DNA from: Caryophanon latum
Lineage (GTDB): Bacteria > Bacillota > Bacilli > Bacillales_A > Planococcaceae
Assembly: GCF_001700325.1 (NCBI RefSeq)
Contig: NZ_MATO01000029.1
Location: 1-64,000, forward strand
Length of the DNA stretch: 64,000 nucleotides
Reading direction: 5' to 3'
Numbering within the stretch: position 1 is the stretch's first letter; each line of letters starts with the position of its first letter. The translations under genes were made by a program, and so were the position numbers. The notes under the pieces were generated by a model. That model did no database searches. It was not told the DNA's origin and worked only from the letters and a program-made list of their open reading frames with translations. Shown piece by piece: positions 9,076 through 18,515 of this stretch.

Positions 9076-10215
9076 TTACGTATGGTCAATTGCTCTACAC
9101 AAAATGAGCTTTTCATTTAAAAGTTCTTTAAAATCCACACCATCTACATCTTGATCCTCATACTCAATAAATTTGAAGTTAACGTAATCATTAATTGTTA
9201 CACTTTTCTCATCAATAAACCCTCGTGCTTTTAAAAATTCATATCTTGTTAACGTACAGACTAACGAACAAATAAAGTCAACAACCTCACTTCCACAATG
9301 AGGGGGCGTATATTCACTGCCGACTTCTTCCTTACGTATGAAACGAATTTCATCTAACAATTTCACAGCAGTCTCTTGTAAAAATCGTTCTGTACCGATC
9401 GTAAGTGATTCATTAAATGCCGCCTTCAAATCATTTTTCGCATCAAAGTTTTTCCCATCAGCATCGAATCTAATTTTTATGTACCGCTCAGACGTTAAGT
9501 TTTGATTCAAATACAATTGCCCTTCAATTTCTTCTGTTAACAAATGCTCAATAATCAAATCGAGTTGCTGTTTAAACGTAATGCGTGGTGCTAGTTTTGC
9601 GATGTTTTCTGGTGGGTTCGATTTCTTTTTCGTTAATCCTTTCGTTCCTTTGTTCACATATTGTCTTTTAGTATTTACATAATCTGTGTTAATGATCGTA
9701 AATTCCGCGGACGACAATAATTGTTTTAAATCGTTGAAGAAGCTCTTCAAATCACTTTTCGATTGTTCCTCCGAACGCTCTTCATCGTAAAATGTCGAAT
9801 ATGCTGACAAATCCGAATCATCTAAACTTAATGACTTCTTTACTTTAGTTAGAAATGTAGCTACATTAGGTGAGTCAACGTTTAATAAATATTTAGCTAT
9901 AATCGTTTCCATATCCATCGTTTTGAAATCACCTTCTACGCACTTATATTTTTGAATGTTTTGTATATGTGTCTTCGAAAACAACTTCTTGAACTCCGCA
10001 AAATGTAAACATTCATTTTTAGGAATATTATATTTAGCTCGCAATGCTCTCCATTCATCTTCAAATTGATTTTTATAATAATTCGACTCAAAAATGACAC
10101 TAGAAATTGAATAGTAGTTCAATTCTTTACATGCTGGAAACTGCACATTTAATGAATTGGTGAAGTAATTTGTTTTACACTCATCTGAATATGAGTAAAA
10201 TAAGCCTTTTTCCAA
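9076..10215 (-). CDS. DUF3800-like protein
   Basis: 379 residues from a TTG start, or 403 if the first ATG at 10287 is used. I prefer the TTG at 10215: it is preceded by AGAAAGG, and the longer N-terminus would run through a good promoter at 10259-10287. The N-terminal FYSYSDE and the C-terminal region GSEVVDFICSLVCTLTRYEF resemble the first acidic motif and last helix of DUF3800, a family with a predicted RNase H-like fold found in phage-defence and mobile contexts. It is more AT-rich than its neighbours and bounded by terminators on both sides, so acquisition by transfer is plausible. Function unknown. Confidence 0.6.
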   Translation of the reverse strand: MEKGLFYSYSDECKTNYFTNSLNVQFPACKELNYYSISSVIFESNYYKNQFEDEWRALRAKYNIPKNECLHFAEFKKLFSKTHIQNIQKYKCVEGDFKTMDMETIIAKYLLNVDSPNVATFLTKVKKSLSLDDSDLSAYSTFYDEERSEEQSKSDLKSFFNDLKQLLSSAEFTIINTDYVNTKRQYVNKGTKGLTKKKSNPPENIAKLAPRITFKQQLDLIIEHLLTEEIEGQLYLNQNLTSERYIKIRFDADGKNFDAKNDLKAAFNESLTIGTERFLQETAVKLLDEIRFIRKEEVGSEYTPPHCGSEVVDFICSLVCTLTRYEFLKARGFIDEKSVTINDYVNFKFIEYEDQDVDGVDFKELLNEKLILCRAIDHT

Positions 10216-10258
10216 AATGAAAACAACCTTTCTAAAATAACGTATTCTCGTATGTTCC

Positions 10259-10287
10259 ATCATAAACAAGTTTTTTCGACCATACAA
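10259..10287 (-). promoter_or_regulatory. Promoter of the DUF3800-like gene
   Basis: On the minus strand TTGTAT (10287-10282) and TATGAT (10264-10259) with a 17-base spacer. It partly overlaps the T-tract of the terminator for the ABC transporter. Confidence 0.55.
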
Positions 10288-10333
10288 GTAAAAGCCGAAT
10301 AGTAGCCACTTCTGTAAGTGGCTACTATTCGGC
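10288..10333 (-). terminator. Terminator after the ABC transporter gene
   Basis: Perfect 17-bp stem (10294-10310 with 10317-10333), loop TCTGTA, then TTTTACTTG on the minus strand. Confidence 0.88.
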
Positions 10334-10339
10334 TCTTCA

Positions 10340-12082
10340 TTAATCTAAATGCTGAATTTGGAACAGATCATAATACGCACCTTGCTTTTTCATAAGCTCT
10401 GCGTGCGTGCCGTATTCCTTCACACGTCCGTGGTCGATAACGTAAATTGTATCGGCATGTGTAATTGTCGATAAACGGTGTGCAATGACAATCGTCGTGC
10501 GGTCGTGCGCTAGTCGCTCAAGCGAATCTTGAATGAGCGCTTCACTTTCTAAATCGAGTGCAGACGTCGCTTCATCGAGCACAAGCACAGGCGGATTTTT
10601 TAAAAACACGCGTGCAATCGCAACACGTTGCTTTTGCCCACCTGATAGTTTCACGCCACGCTCGCCAACTTTCGTATCATATCCTTGTGGCAGCGACATA
10701 ATGAAGTCGTGTGCGTTCGCTGCTTTTGCCGCTTCGATCATGTCTTCTTCGCTCGCGTGTGGGTTCCCCATTAAAATGTTTTGGCGTACCGAGTCGCTAA
10801 ACAAAATGTTGTCTTGCAGCACGATGCCGATTTGTGAGCGCACCGACTCCATCGTCGCATCACGCACATCGACATCATCAATTGTAACTGAGCCGCTCGT
10901 CGCATCGTAAAAGCGTGGAATTAAACTAACGATTGTCGATTTGCCGCCGCCGCTCATGCCGACAAATGCGACTGTCTTCCCTGGTTCAATCGTAAAGCTT
11001 ACGTCATCGAGCACGTTTTTGCCGCCATTTTCATACGCGAAGCTAACGTTGCTAAACGCCACTTTCCCTTGAATCGCTGGCAGCTGCTTTGCATTCATTT
11101 TATCTTCAATGTCGTACGCCTCATCCATTAGCTCAAACATGCGGTCCATTGATGCAATCGCCTGTGTAAGTGTCGTCGATGAGCTCATTAAACGACGAAG
11201 CGGTGAATACAGTCGCTCAATGTATGCGATAAACGCCGCCATGACCCCGATCGTTAAGTTGCCTTGAATAACTTCGTAGCCGGCATACGCAATGACGAGA
11301 AGCGGTGCAATGTCGGTAATCGTGTTGACGACCGCAAATGATTTCGCGTTCCAACGCGTTTGGTCAAGTGACTTTTCTAAAAACTCATCGTTCGTGCTAT
11401 CGAAAATCGTTTGCTCGTGCTTTTCAAGTGTAAAGCTTTTAATGATGCTCATGCCGCTTACTCGCTCATGCAAATAACTTTGTACGCCTGCAAGTGCTTG
11501 CGAGCGTTTTCGTGTTAAGTCGCGCAGCTTGCTAAAGAAATATTTGACGCTAATCGCATAAAGCGGCAGCGTAATGAGTGCGACGATTGTTAGCTTGACG
11601 TTTAGCGTTAACATAATCGCCACTGCAATTAAAATTGTCGCTAAATCTAGCCACATGTTCATTAAACCGATCATGACGAAGTTTTTCGTTTGCTCGACGT
11701 CGTTAATGACGCGCGAAATGACTTCACCTGCTCGCGTGTTCGAATAATATTTCATGCTGAGCTTTTGTAAATGCCCATAAATTTCTTGACGAATATCGTA
11801 TAAAATTTTATTCGATAAGTGCTGTGCGTAATATTGACGGTAATACTCAACCGGCGGACGAATGATGAAGAACAGCACAATCGTTCCACCAATCCAATAC
11901 GCAAGCTGTGTCGTCTTCTCCTCGATCGACATATCGCCACCAATAATATCATCAATAATAATTTGAATTAATAACGGCGTGAACAACGGGATGGCAAATT
12001 TCAAAATCCCAATCGCCATCGTTAAAATTAACATTCCCCAATACGGCTTCACAAACCGCATATAACGCTTCATACTATCCAA
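10340..12082 (-). CDS. ygaD: ABC transporter, fused permease/ATPase (YgaD)
   Basis: 580-residue half-transporter of the MsbA/BmrA exporter type: six-helix membrane domain (about 1-315) and nucleotide-binding domain with Walker A GMSGGGKST, signature LSGGQKQR and Walker B VLVLDEATSALD, then the H-loop IAHRLST. It likely works as a homodimer exporting lipids or hydrophobic compounds. The TTG start after GAGGGTG gives MDSMKRYMRF, close to the B. subtilis YgaD N-terminus; a later ATG three codons in is less well spaced. Substrate unknown. Confidence 0.88.
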   Translation of the reverse strand: MDSMKRYMRFVKPYWGMLILTMAIGILKFAIPLFTPLLIQIIIDDIIGGDMSIEEKTTQLAYWIGGTIVLFFIIRPPVEYYRQYYAQHLSNKILYDIRQEIYGHLQKLSMKYYSNTRAGEVISRVINDVEQTKNFVMIGLMNMWLDLATILIAVAIMLTLNVKLTIVALITLPLYAISVKYFFSKLRDLTRKRSQALAGVQSYLHERVSGMSIIKSFTLEKHEQTIFDSTNDEFLEKSLDQTRWNAKSFAVVNTITDIAPLLVIAYAGYEVIQGNLTIGVMAAFIAYIERLYSPLRRLMSSSTTLTQAIASMDRMFELMDEAYDIEDKMNAKQLPAIQGKVAFSNVSFAYENGGKNVLDDVSFTIEPGKTVAFVGMSGGGKSTIVSLIPRFYDATSGSVTIDDVDVRDATMESVRSQIGIVLQDNILFSDSVRQNILMGNPHASEEDMIEAAKAANAHDFIMSLPQGYDTKVGERGVKLSGGQKQRVAIARVFLKNPPVLVLDEATSALDLESEALIQDSLERLAHDRTTIVIAHRLSTITHADTIYVIDHGRVKEYGTHAELMKKQGAYYDLFQIQHLD

Positions 12083-12236
12083 CGTATCACCCTCATTCTG
12101 TAGTTGAAAGACAAGATTTAATTATGGCATTTTTTGCGGGAAAAATCCATTTCGCTGTTTGGGCGTGTGCTTAACTGTTGCCTTGCTATCATCTTTCTAC
12201 CACGCTCATTTGATCTTTAACTATAGTTACTTTTCA

Positions 12237-12365
12237 CGACGAAGCAGGCTTTCCGCGGGCTCGGCGGCGAACACGATGTTGGTCATGAGGCACGTGCTTT
12301 TCCCGTAGGAGTCCGCCTCTTGTTACAAGCAACTTTTACGCGTCAACCTTCAGCTTATGGTGATG
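12237..12365 (+). repeat. Interspersed repeat, copy R4 (subfamily A)
   Basis: Arms GAAGCAGGCTTTCCGCGGGC and CCCGTAGGAGTCCGCCTC with a conserved 3' tail (12322-12365) that recurs after copy R10 at 61030-61072. An internal GATGTTGGTCA segment is shared with copy R11. Confidence 0.85.
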
Positions 12366-12431
12366 TACTACTAGGCTAGAACAAATGTAAAATTCAATCG
12401 TGTAAGAGATACGCTTACACATAAAAAGAGA

Positions 12432-12464
12432 GCTATGCTTCAGTCAATACAACTGAAACATAGC
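12432..12464 (-). terminator. Terminator after ntdP
   Basis: 13-bp stem with one G-U pair (12432-12444 with 12452-12464), T-rich run on the minus strand. Confidence 0.8.
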
Positions 12465-12476
12465 CCTAGCTTTTTG

Positions 12477-13022
12477 TCATTCCGATGAATAAATATCCTT
12501 TAGCAGCTTGTACCTGCTCGTCCACGCCTCGATAAAATCTGGTGCGAATGGTCCGCGTCGTTGGTGAATCCAACTAATGAGCTTGTCGACGTTACGCTTT
12601 AAAATTTTATCGATGACCTCTGGATATGCCATTTCTTTACGGTGTTGCTCGTACTCATCCTCATCTAACAGAGTATAGCTCATATCAGGGAATACTTTCA
12701 CATCTAAATCGTAATCAATGTACTTCAATGCATGATTATCAAATACAAATGGTGAACTAATGTTGCAATAATAATACACACCATCGTTGCGCAGCATACA
12801 AATAATGTTAAACCAATGCTCCGCGTGAAAATAGCAAATTGACGGCTCTCGCGTTAACCACGTGCGACCATCAGATTCTGTAACAAGCGTACGTTCATTT
12901 GCGCCAATTACGATATTTCTTGTCCCTTTTAAAACCATTGTTTCTTGCCAGACGCGGTGGATACGACCGTTATGCTTATAGCTGTGGATTTGTATCGTTT
13001 CTCCTTCTACTGGTACTGCCAT
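12477..13022 (-). CDS. ntdP: DUF402 nucleoside tri/diphosphate phosphatase (YgaC/NtdP)
   Basis: 181-residue DUF402 protein. The family member in Staphylococcus (NtdP) hydrolyses nucleoside tri- and diphosphates; the B. subtilis gene at this locus is ygaC. Typical features are present: the N-terminal half is a beta-rich barrel ([11 protein letters not shown]), the middle carries the acidic residues [10 protein letters not shown] and [10 protein letters not shown] expected to bind metal, and the C-terminus is helical. The ATG at 13022 has AAAGGTG 9 bases upstream; a GTG at 13034 overlaps that site and is rejected. Confidence 0.85.
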   Translation of the reverse strand: MAVPVEGETIQIHSYKHNGRIHRVWQETMVLKGTRNIVIGANERTLVTESDGRTWLTREPSICYFHAEHWFNIICMLRNDGVYYYCNISSPFVFDNHALKYIDYDLDVKVFPDMSYTLLDEDEYEQHRKEMAYPEVIDKILKRNVDKLISWIHQRRGPFAPDFIEAWTSRYKLLKDIYSSE

Positions 13023-13126
13023 ATTGAAGCCCACCTTTTCGTCTTACACGTTTATATAGTAATCTTCTCTATTATAACAATGTCATTCCGAAACGTGTAG
13101 AGTGAAACACCGTTTTGTAAAACTTT

Positions 13127-14173
13127 CTATCCCAAACTATTTTCATACGCTTTTAAAATTTTCAGCATCGACACAGGCATTGGATACTTTTTCATTTCCT
13201 CAAATGTTACCCAATGTTGTTGTACCCCGGCAACATCGACGACAAACACGTCCATATGCCACACTAAATGCGAAAATATGTGCTTTAGCGTTGTTAAGTT
13301 TTCCTTCGTCGTAATCGTCACATCGTATTGCTGCTCCAGTAACGTCGGTGTAAATACGTCGTCGCCACGCTCAATCATCGGGAACTGCCACATGCTCGCT
13401 AGTAAACCGCTTGCATCGCGCTGCTCGACTTTCAAATTGCCCGCTTCATCACGCATGACGTACACGTCGTAATAAAGCGGCTTCGTCTTCACCTTTTTCG
13501 TTTTCACCGGTAGCTTCTCCGGCTCACCTTCATGAAACGCTGTGCAATACTCGCGCACTGGGCAAAGTAAGCATTTCGGTGACGTCGGCGTACAAATGAG
13601 CGCCCCTAGCTCCATTAAACCTTGGTTAAACGACGACGCATTGTCGCGGTCAATGAGCATATCGACTGCCGCTTCGAACACCTTTTTCGTCTTCGGCAAC
13701 GCGATGTCGTCATGAATGTTCAGCACACGACTGAGCACGCGCATGACGTTCCCATCAACCGCATGCTCTGGCACACCGTACGCAATCGATAGCACCGCGC
13801 CTGCTGTGTACGGACCGACACCTTTTAGCTTGGAAATTTCCTCGCGCGTGTTCGGCACGACCCCGCCGTATACTTCAACGACTTCGCGCACACCGGCTTG
13901 TAAATTGCGCGCACGTGAATAGTAGCCAAGCCCTTCCCATTGTTTCAGTAACAATTCTTCTTCCGCATTCGCTAAAGCGTCCATCGTCGGAAAATGCTCT
14001 AAAAAACGGGTATAATACGGTATGACCGTATCGACGCGCGTTTGCTGGAGCATCACTTCAGACACCCAAATTTTGTATGGATCTTTCGTATGTCGCCACG
14101 GTAAATCGCGCTTTTCTTGCTCAAACCATGTGACAAGTGCTTTGCGAAATTGTTCGGCATATGCGTAATGCAT
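13127..14173 (-). CDS. mutY: Adenine DNA glycosylase MutY
   Basis: 348-residue base-excision repair enzyme that removes adenine opposite 8-oxoguanine. Seen: catalytic Glu in WVSEVMLQQT, helix-hairpin-helix LKGVGPYTAGAV, catalytic Asp in AVDGNVMRVL, the 4Fe-4S loop C-x6-C-x2-C-x5-C (CTPTSPKCLLC...), and a C-terminal NUDIX-like 8-oxoG recognition domain. The ATG at 14173 follows GAGAGGTG; the frame's first ATG at 14191 lies upstream of that site. Divergent from yfhP, as in related genomes. Confidence 0.95.
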   Translation of the reverse strand: MHYAYAEQFRKALVTWFEQEKRDLPWRHTKDPYKIWVSEVMLQQTRVDTVIPYYTRFLEHFPTMDALANAEEELLLKQWEGLGYYSRARNLQAGVREVVEVYGGVVPNTREEISKLKGVGPYTAGAVLSIAYGVPEHAVDGNVMRVLSRVLNIHDDIALPKTKKVFEAAVDMLIDRDNASSFNQGLMELGALICTPTSPKCLLCPVREYCTAFHEGEPEKLPVKTKKVKTKPLYYDVYVMRDEAGNLKVEQRDASGLLASMWQFPMIERGDDVFTPTLLEQQYDVTITTKENLTTLKHIFSHLVWHMDVFVVDVAGVQQHWVTFEEMKKYPMPVSMLKILKAYENSLG

Positions 14174-14273
14174 GAAAAACACCTCTCTCATATTTCATTT
14201 TATTGGAAAACAATGTACACTAAAGGTATACATCCGTTTTAGTTGTACGTCACCTTGTAAGGAGTGGATACTT

Positions 14274-15314
14274 TTGGATACTGCAACCCACGTCGTCATG
14301 GGTGTGGCACTGAGCGGTTTAGCACTCGCTGATCCTGTCACTGCCCAACCTACTACGTATACAGCGATCGTCGCAGCTGTTATGCTCGGCTCGCAAGCAC
14401 CTGATATTGATACTGTTTTAAAATTACGCAACAACGCTGTTTACATTCGCAACCACCGCGGCATCACGCATTCTGTGCCAGCCGTGCTGCTTTGGCCGAT
14501 TGCCATTACAGCTGTTTTATATGGTTTCTTACCCGAAATGAATGTGTTACATGTGTGGCTTTGGGCATTTTTAGCCGTTTTCCTACACGTGTTCGTCGAT
14601 ATTTTCAACGCGTACGGCACACAAGCATTGCGCCCATTTTCAAACAAATGGGTCGCGCTCGGCGTCATTAACACGTTCGATCCGTTCATCTTTATCGCGC
14701 ACTGCATCGGTATTGCCGCATGGGCTTTCGGCGCGAATCCGGTCATTACGTTTAGCATCATGTACGTCATCATCGTCGGCTATTATATTGTACGCTTTGG
14801 TGTGCAAAATGCAATTAAAACAGCCGTCGCCCACACGCTACAAGACGAGGAGTTCATCATCGTTGCTCCGACGATGCGCTTTTGGTATTGGCGCATTGCC
14901 GCTCGTTCAAAAACGCATTATTACGTCGGGCGCGCATACGGTCGCTCGATTACGATTTACGATAAATTCCCGATTGAGCCGATTCCGAAAACGCCGATCG
15001 TCGAAGCAGCACTTGCCGATTCGAACTTATGTGCGTTCACGTCGTTTTCATCGATTTATCGCTGGGATATGTCTGAGCTAGAAAATGGCTTAACGGAAGT
15101 GCGCTTAATCGACTTGCGCTACCGCAGTAACGAGCGCTATCCGTTCGTTGCGATCGCGCACGTAACCGAAGATGCGAAAGTCGTGTCGTCATATACAGGG
15201 TGGATTTATCAAGAGGATAAGCTTCAGCAAAAACTACTGATTGGGGCAGGCAATATGCCAACTTCATTTGAGAAAATGAAAAGCCGTATTTTAAAGCCGA
15301 CAGAAAAAAACTAG
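14274..15314 (+). CDS. yfhP: YfhP-type metal-dependent hydrolase, membrane protein
   Basis: 346-residue protein starting at TTG, placed 8 bases after TAAGGAG; earlier codons in the frame have no ribosome site and overlap mutY. The N-terminus MDTATHVVMG and the motifs GSQAPDIDT and NHRGITHS are the metal-binding signature of the YdjM/YfhP membrane-bound hydrolase family (LexA-regulated YdjM in E. coli). Four to five membrane segments span residues 5-185 and a soluble beta-rich domain follows. No substrate is known. It sits divergent from mutY, as in B. subtilis. Confidence 0.85.
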   Translation: MDTATHVVMGVALSGLALADPVTAQPTTYTAIVAAVMLGSQAPDIDTVLKLRNNAVYIRNHRGITHSVPAVLLWPIAITAVLYGFLPEMNVLHVWLWAFLAVFLHVFVDIFNAYGTQALRPFSNKWVALGVINTFDPFIFIAHCIGIAAWAFGANPVITFSIMYVIIVGYYIVRFGVQNAIKTAVAHTLQDEEFIIVAPTMRFWYWRIAARSKTHYYVGRAYGRSITIYDKFPIEPIPKTPIVEAALADSNLCAFTSFSSIYRWDMSELENGLTEVRLIDLRYRSNERYPFVAIAHVTEDAKVVSSYTGWIYQEDKLQQKLLIGAGNMPTSFEKMKSRILKPTEKN

Positions 15315-15339
15315 CCGCGCGCGTGCGGCTAGTTTTTTT
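15304..15339. terminator. Bidirectional terminator between yfhP and the flavin oxidoreductase
   Basis: 15-bp perfect stem with A and T runs at the ends (15304-15318 with 15325-15339), between convergent genes. Confidence 0.88.
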
Positions 15340-15344
15340 GCTGT

Positions 15345-16241
15345 TTATACAGTTGCTGTTAGCTTCGTTAGCGCTTCTTTATACTCGCGCTCTAGCTGCT
15401 GTGCAATTTGTGCGATCGTTTGCTTATGCTTCACGCTACCGACACCTTGCCCCGCTGACCAAATGTCCTTCCATGCTTTCGCGTCGGTCATTACCGAAAA
15501 GTCGAGCTTGCCTTTTGACTGCAAGTTTTTCGGGTCTAATCCGTTTGCGACGATCGACGGCACTAAGTAGTTCGCATGCACACCGCTAAATGCGTCCGTA
15601 TATACGATATCCTCAATATCACTTTCAATGAGCATATCTTTTAGCGGCTCTGGTGAATTGCTCTCGGCTGCTGTCATAAAGCGCGTGCCGACATACGCGT
15701 AATCCGCCCCGATCAGCTTTGCCGCTGCAACGTGCGCCCCTGTAGAAATTGCCCCTGACAAGCAAATGATGCCATCGAAAAATTCGCGCACTTCCGAAAC
15801 GAATGCAAACGGGTTTAATTGACCGCCGTGACCACCTGCACCCGCACAAACGAGAATGAGCCCGTCCACTCCGGCTGCCGCTGCCTTTTTCGCATGCTTC
15901 ACGTAAATGACGTCGCTATACACTTTGCCGCCGTATGCATGCACCGCTTCGACAACAGGTGCTGGGTTACCGAGCGACGTAATGACGATCGGTGGCTCGT
16001 ACTGTTGAATGAGCGCAAAGTCCTCTGCATAGCGCACATTTTCACGCTCATGGCAAATGAAGTTCACTCCCCACGGCTCGGTCGGTAATGCCGATTTCAC
16101 TTCCTTTAGCCATTTTGCACATTCTGATGCAGGGCGCGCATTCAGTAGCGGAAACGTGCCAATCATTCCTGCCTTGCTCGATTCAATGACCATTTGCGGT
16201 GTTGAAATTAAAAACATCGGTGCAACAATTACTGGTAACAT
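15345..16241 (-). CDS. FMN-dependent nitronate monooxygenase/FabK-like oxidoreductase
   Basis: 298-residue TIM-barrel flavoprotein of the 2-nitropropane dioxygenase/FabK superfamily. Seen: N-terminal APMFLISTP, glycine-rich phosphate-binding segments VCAGAGGHGG (about residue 130) and ADYAYVGTRFM (about residue 180). Either detoxifies alkyl nitronates or reduces enoyl thioesters; FabK would usually sit in a fatty-acid cluster, which is absent here. The 13-base gap behind the acyl-CoA ligase gene and the AAAGGGGG ribosome site overlapping that gene's end show cotranscription, linking it to acyl-CoA metabolism. Confidence 0.8.
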   Translation of the reverse strand: MLPVIVAPMFLISTPQMVIESSKAGMIGTFPLLNARPASECAKWLKEVKSALPTEPWGVNFICHERENVRYAEDFALIQQYEPPIVITSLGNPAPVVEAVHAYGGKVYSDVIYVKHAKKAAAAGVDGLILVCAGAGGHGGQLNPFAFVSEVREFFDGIICLSGAISTGAHVAAAKLIGADYAYVGTRFMTAAESNSPEPLKDMLIESDIEDIVYTDAFSGVHANYLVPSIVANGLDPKNLQSKGKLDFSVMTDAKAWKDIWSAGQGVGSVKHKQTIAQIAQQLEREYKEALTKLTATV

Positions 16242-16254
16242 AAAACATCCCCCT

Positions 16255-17748
16255 TTAGTTTATCGCAGTCGGGCGCAACGTATGCTTTAACACTTTGCCC
16301 GATGCGTTGCGTGGTAGTTCGTTCAAATATTCAATGACAGCAGGTACTTTATAGCTTGCGAGGCGCGTTTTGCAATGGGCGATAATGTCGTCGTCCGTAA
16401 GCGCTACCCCTTCTTTTAAGACGACGTACGCTTTTGGCACTTCACCGTAAATTTCATGCGGGATGCCGACGACTGCCGCCTCTAAAATTTCGGGCATTTC
16501 GTACAACGCTTCTTCGACTTCGATCGGATACACATTTTCACCGCCGCGCAAAATCATATCTTTTTTACGGTCGACGATATATAAAAACCCTTCGTCATCG
16601 AATCGTCCTAAATCTCCGCTCAGCAGCCAACCGTCACGTAGCGCACGTGCCGTTTCTTCTTCGTTGCGCAAATAGCCGAGCATCACTTGTGGACCTTTCA
16701 CCGCAATTTCGCCGACTGCCCCGACTCGTAATGGCTGTCCGTACTCATCAACAATTTGAATGTGCGTCTTCGGTAGCGGCTTGCCGACTGAACCGATTTT
16801 TGTAAGCGCATCTTCATCAAGCAGTGACGACGCAGCTGGTGAATTTTCCGTTTGCCCGTATAAGTTTTGTACGCGCACGTTCGGAAACGTATCTTTTAGC
16901 TTACGTACCATTTCGTATGGCATTGGCGCCGCTCCGTAGCAAAATAAACGAAGATGCGGGAACGACAACGTTTTCGTATCGTCACGACTAAGCAAAATCA
17001 TATACATCGCTGGCACGCCGAAAAAAATCGTCGCGTCCGTATCAACGAGCTCCTGCAACGTACTTTCTGGTGAAAACGCCTCAGAAATGACGACCGTACC
17101 ACCTGCATGTAACGTCGGCACCGCAAACACTTGCAAGCCAGCACAATGAAAGAGCGGTGTACAAATGAACATGCGATCGTGCTCAGTCATTTGCATCGAC
17201 TGCGACCAAATCGCCGCCGCTTCGTACACGTTGCGCTGTGACAACATGACCCCTTTTGGCTTGCCGGTCGTGCCAGATGTATACATGACGACCGCCATTT
17301 CATCTGGGTCCATGTCGTACGGCTCATACGTTAATTGTTCATCGTCCAAAATCGCTTGCAATTCATTCACACCGCCTCGCACAATCGTCTCATCAAACAT
17401 ATGTGTCGTTGCGAGTGCTTTGTCACGGAGCGCTTCATCATATATGAGTACACGCGCTTGCGAATGCTCAAAAATATAGGCAATTTCAGGCACCGCTAGC
17501 TTCGTGTTTACCGGCATAACGGTTAAGCCCGCAAGCTGAATGCCGTAATACGCTACGAGTAAGTCGTCGGAGTTTATTAAAAATAACGCAACAATATCTC
17601 CTTTTTTGTAGCGCTTTTGTAAATGTGCCGCTAAACGCTGTGCGCGCGTCCAAAGCTGCTCGTATGTGAGTTCATTGCCGTTATAAACCGTCGCTACGTG
17701 CTGACTTGCCGCTTCTGCTCGCTGTTTCAAATCGTTCGTTACTAACAT
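16255..17748 (-). CDS. Fatty acid-CoA ligase, AMP-forming
   Basis: 497-residue adenylate-forming enzyme. Motifs: P-loop MYTSGTTGKPKGV (about residue 160), YGQTENSP (A5), GDLGRFDDEGF (A7), DRKKDMILRGGENVYP (A8) and the C-terminal lysine in RNASGKVLKH (A10). It activates a carboxylic acid, probably a medium- or long-chain fatty acid, to its CoA thioester; a YhfL/LcfB-like role is likely. The ATG at 17748 follows AAAGGGGTGG; an upstream in-frame ATG at 17778 has no ribosome site. First gene of a two-gene operon with the flavin oxidoreductase. Confidence 0.88.
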   Translation of the reverse strand: MLVTNDLKQRAEAASQHVATVYNGNELTYEQLWTRAQRLAAHLQKRYKKGDIVALFLINSDDLLVAYYGIQLAGLTVMPVNTKLAVPEIAYIFEHSQARVLIYDEALRDKALATTHMFDETIVRGGVNELQAILDDEQLTYEPYDMDPDEMAVVMYTSGTTGKPKGVMLSQRNVYEAAAIWSQSMQMTEHDRMFICTPLFHCAGLQVFAVPTLHAGGTVVISEAFSPESTLQELVDTDATIFFGVPAMYMILLSRDDTKTLSFPHLRLFCYGAAPMPYEMVRKLKDTFPNVRVQNLYGQTENSPAASSLLDEDALTKIGSVGKPLPKTHIQIVDEYGQPLRVGAVGEIAVKGPQVMLGYLRNEEETARALRDGWLLSGDLGRFDDEGFLYIVDRKKDMILRGGENVYPIEVEEALYEMPEILEAAVVGIPHEIYGEVPKAYVVLKEGVALTDDDIIAHCKTRLASYKVPAVIEYLNELPRNASGKVLKHTLRPTAIN

Positions 17749-17877
17749 GCTCGCCACCCCTTTGTCATGTGTATACATTCAGTGTAATTGAATAACGATT
17801 CAGTTGTAAAGTGCACAGAAGAGAAAATAAAAGAATAAAAGAGAATTAAACAACAAAAACCTCCAATCAACAGAAAA

Positions 17878-17909
17878 AAGCTGTTCGAAATCAACGCTTC
17901 GAACAGCTT
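17878..17909 (-). terminator. Terminator after yfhJ
   Basis: Perfect 12-bp stem AAGCTGTTCGAA (17878-17889 with 17898-17909), then TTTTTT on the minus strand. It closes the recX-yfhH-yfhJ operon. Confidence 0.85.
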
Positions 17910-17917
17910 CCTTCTAC

Positions 17918-18184
17918 TTATTGAAAATCATCGCTTTCTTCTAGCAAATGAATGTACTTCGGATTGCGTCCTGCAAACTCGTGCAGCTCTGCGCCGTACG
18001 CTTGAATCCATTGCTTAATAATGTTTTCGACAACGTCTTTGTTTGCTGGGCCGTAGCCTGCGCGTGCTGAGCTTGATTCAAAATCAGACCATAATAGCTC
18101 CATCCATGTGCGTGCTTTCGCGACCGATAAGTTTTTATTTTTCGCAAGCAGCGCATTCGTTAAGCTTTCAATGCGATCGTTCAT
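17918..18184 (-). CDS. yfhJ: YfhJ family protein
   Basis: 88-residue acidic protein with the family signature WMELLWSDFE (WVELL protein) and AGYGP. Function unknown. It follows yfhH with a single-base gap and is the last gene of the recX operon before the hairpin at 17878. The same recX-yfhH-yfhJ order exists in B. subtilis. Confidence 0.85.
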   Translation of the reverse strand: MNDRIESLTNALLAKNKNLSVAKARTWMELLWSDFESSSARAGYGPANKDVVENIIKQWIQAYGAELHEFAGRNPKYIHLLEESDDFQ

Positions 18185-18185
18185 G

Positions 18186-18515
18186 TTACTTCCCTACCTT
18201 TAATGGCGCAAGCAGTGCAACTGGTAATGCTTCCTCATGACGATTGCCGCCTAAACGATAGCCCCATGCAAAGCGCCCTTTTAAATATTCTACTTGGAAA
18301 AATTCACCCGGTGTTCCGTCAATGCGGTATAGCTCACCCGGAATAATTGTATCTAAATCAACTAAATAAGATGCTGCCATTAACATGCGGCGCTCGTAAA
18401 CAGCGAACTCGTTAATGATGCCGAGTGACTCTGCTTTTCGTGCTTTTTCACGTAAGTTCGCAACCTCTTGACGCAGCTCCTGCTCGGTCATGCTTGCATA
18501 ATTCGTTTCATTCAT
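18186..18515 (-). CDS. yfhH: YfhH family protein
   Basis: 109-residue protein. N-terminal half helical (MTEQELRQEVANLREKARKA), C-terminal half a small SH3-like beta domain (PGELYRIDGTPGEFFQVEYL). Start is the ATG at 18515, preceded by GAGG and overlapping the recX stop by 8 bases, so translation is likely coupled. Matches B. subtilis YfhH, whose function is not established. Much of the longer open frame upstream is antisense-free recX sequence in another frame and is not part of this gene. Confidence 0.85.
   Translation of the reverse strand: MNETNYASMTEQELRQEVANLREKARKAESLGIINEFAVYERRMLMAASYLVDLDTIIPGELYRIDGTPGEFFQVEYLKGRFAWGYRLGGNRHEEALPVALLAPLKVGK

Larger units (their letters stand above)
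12083..12476. other. Intergenic region between ntdP and the ABC transporter
   Basis: Contains repeat copy R4 and the ntdP terminator, described separately. I see no coding sequence in it. Confidence 0.6.
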
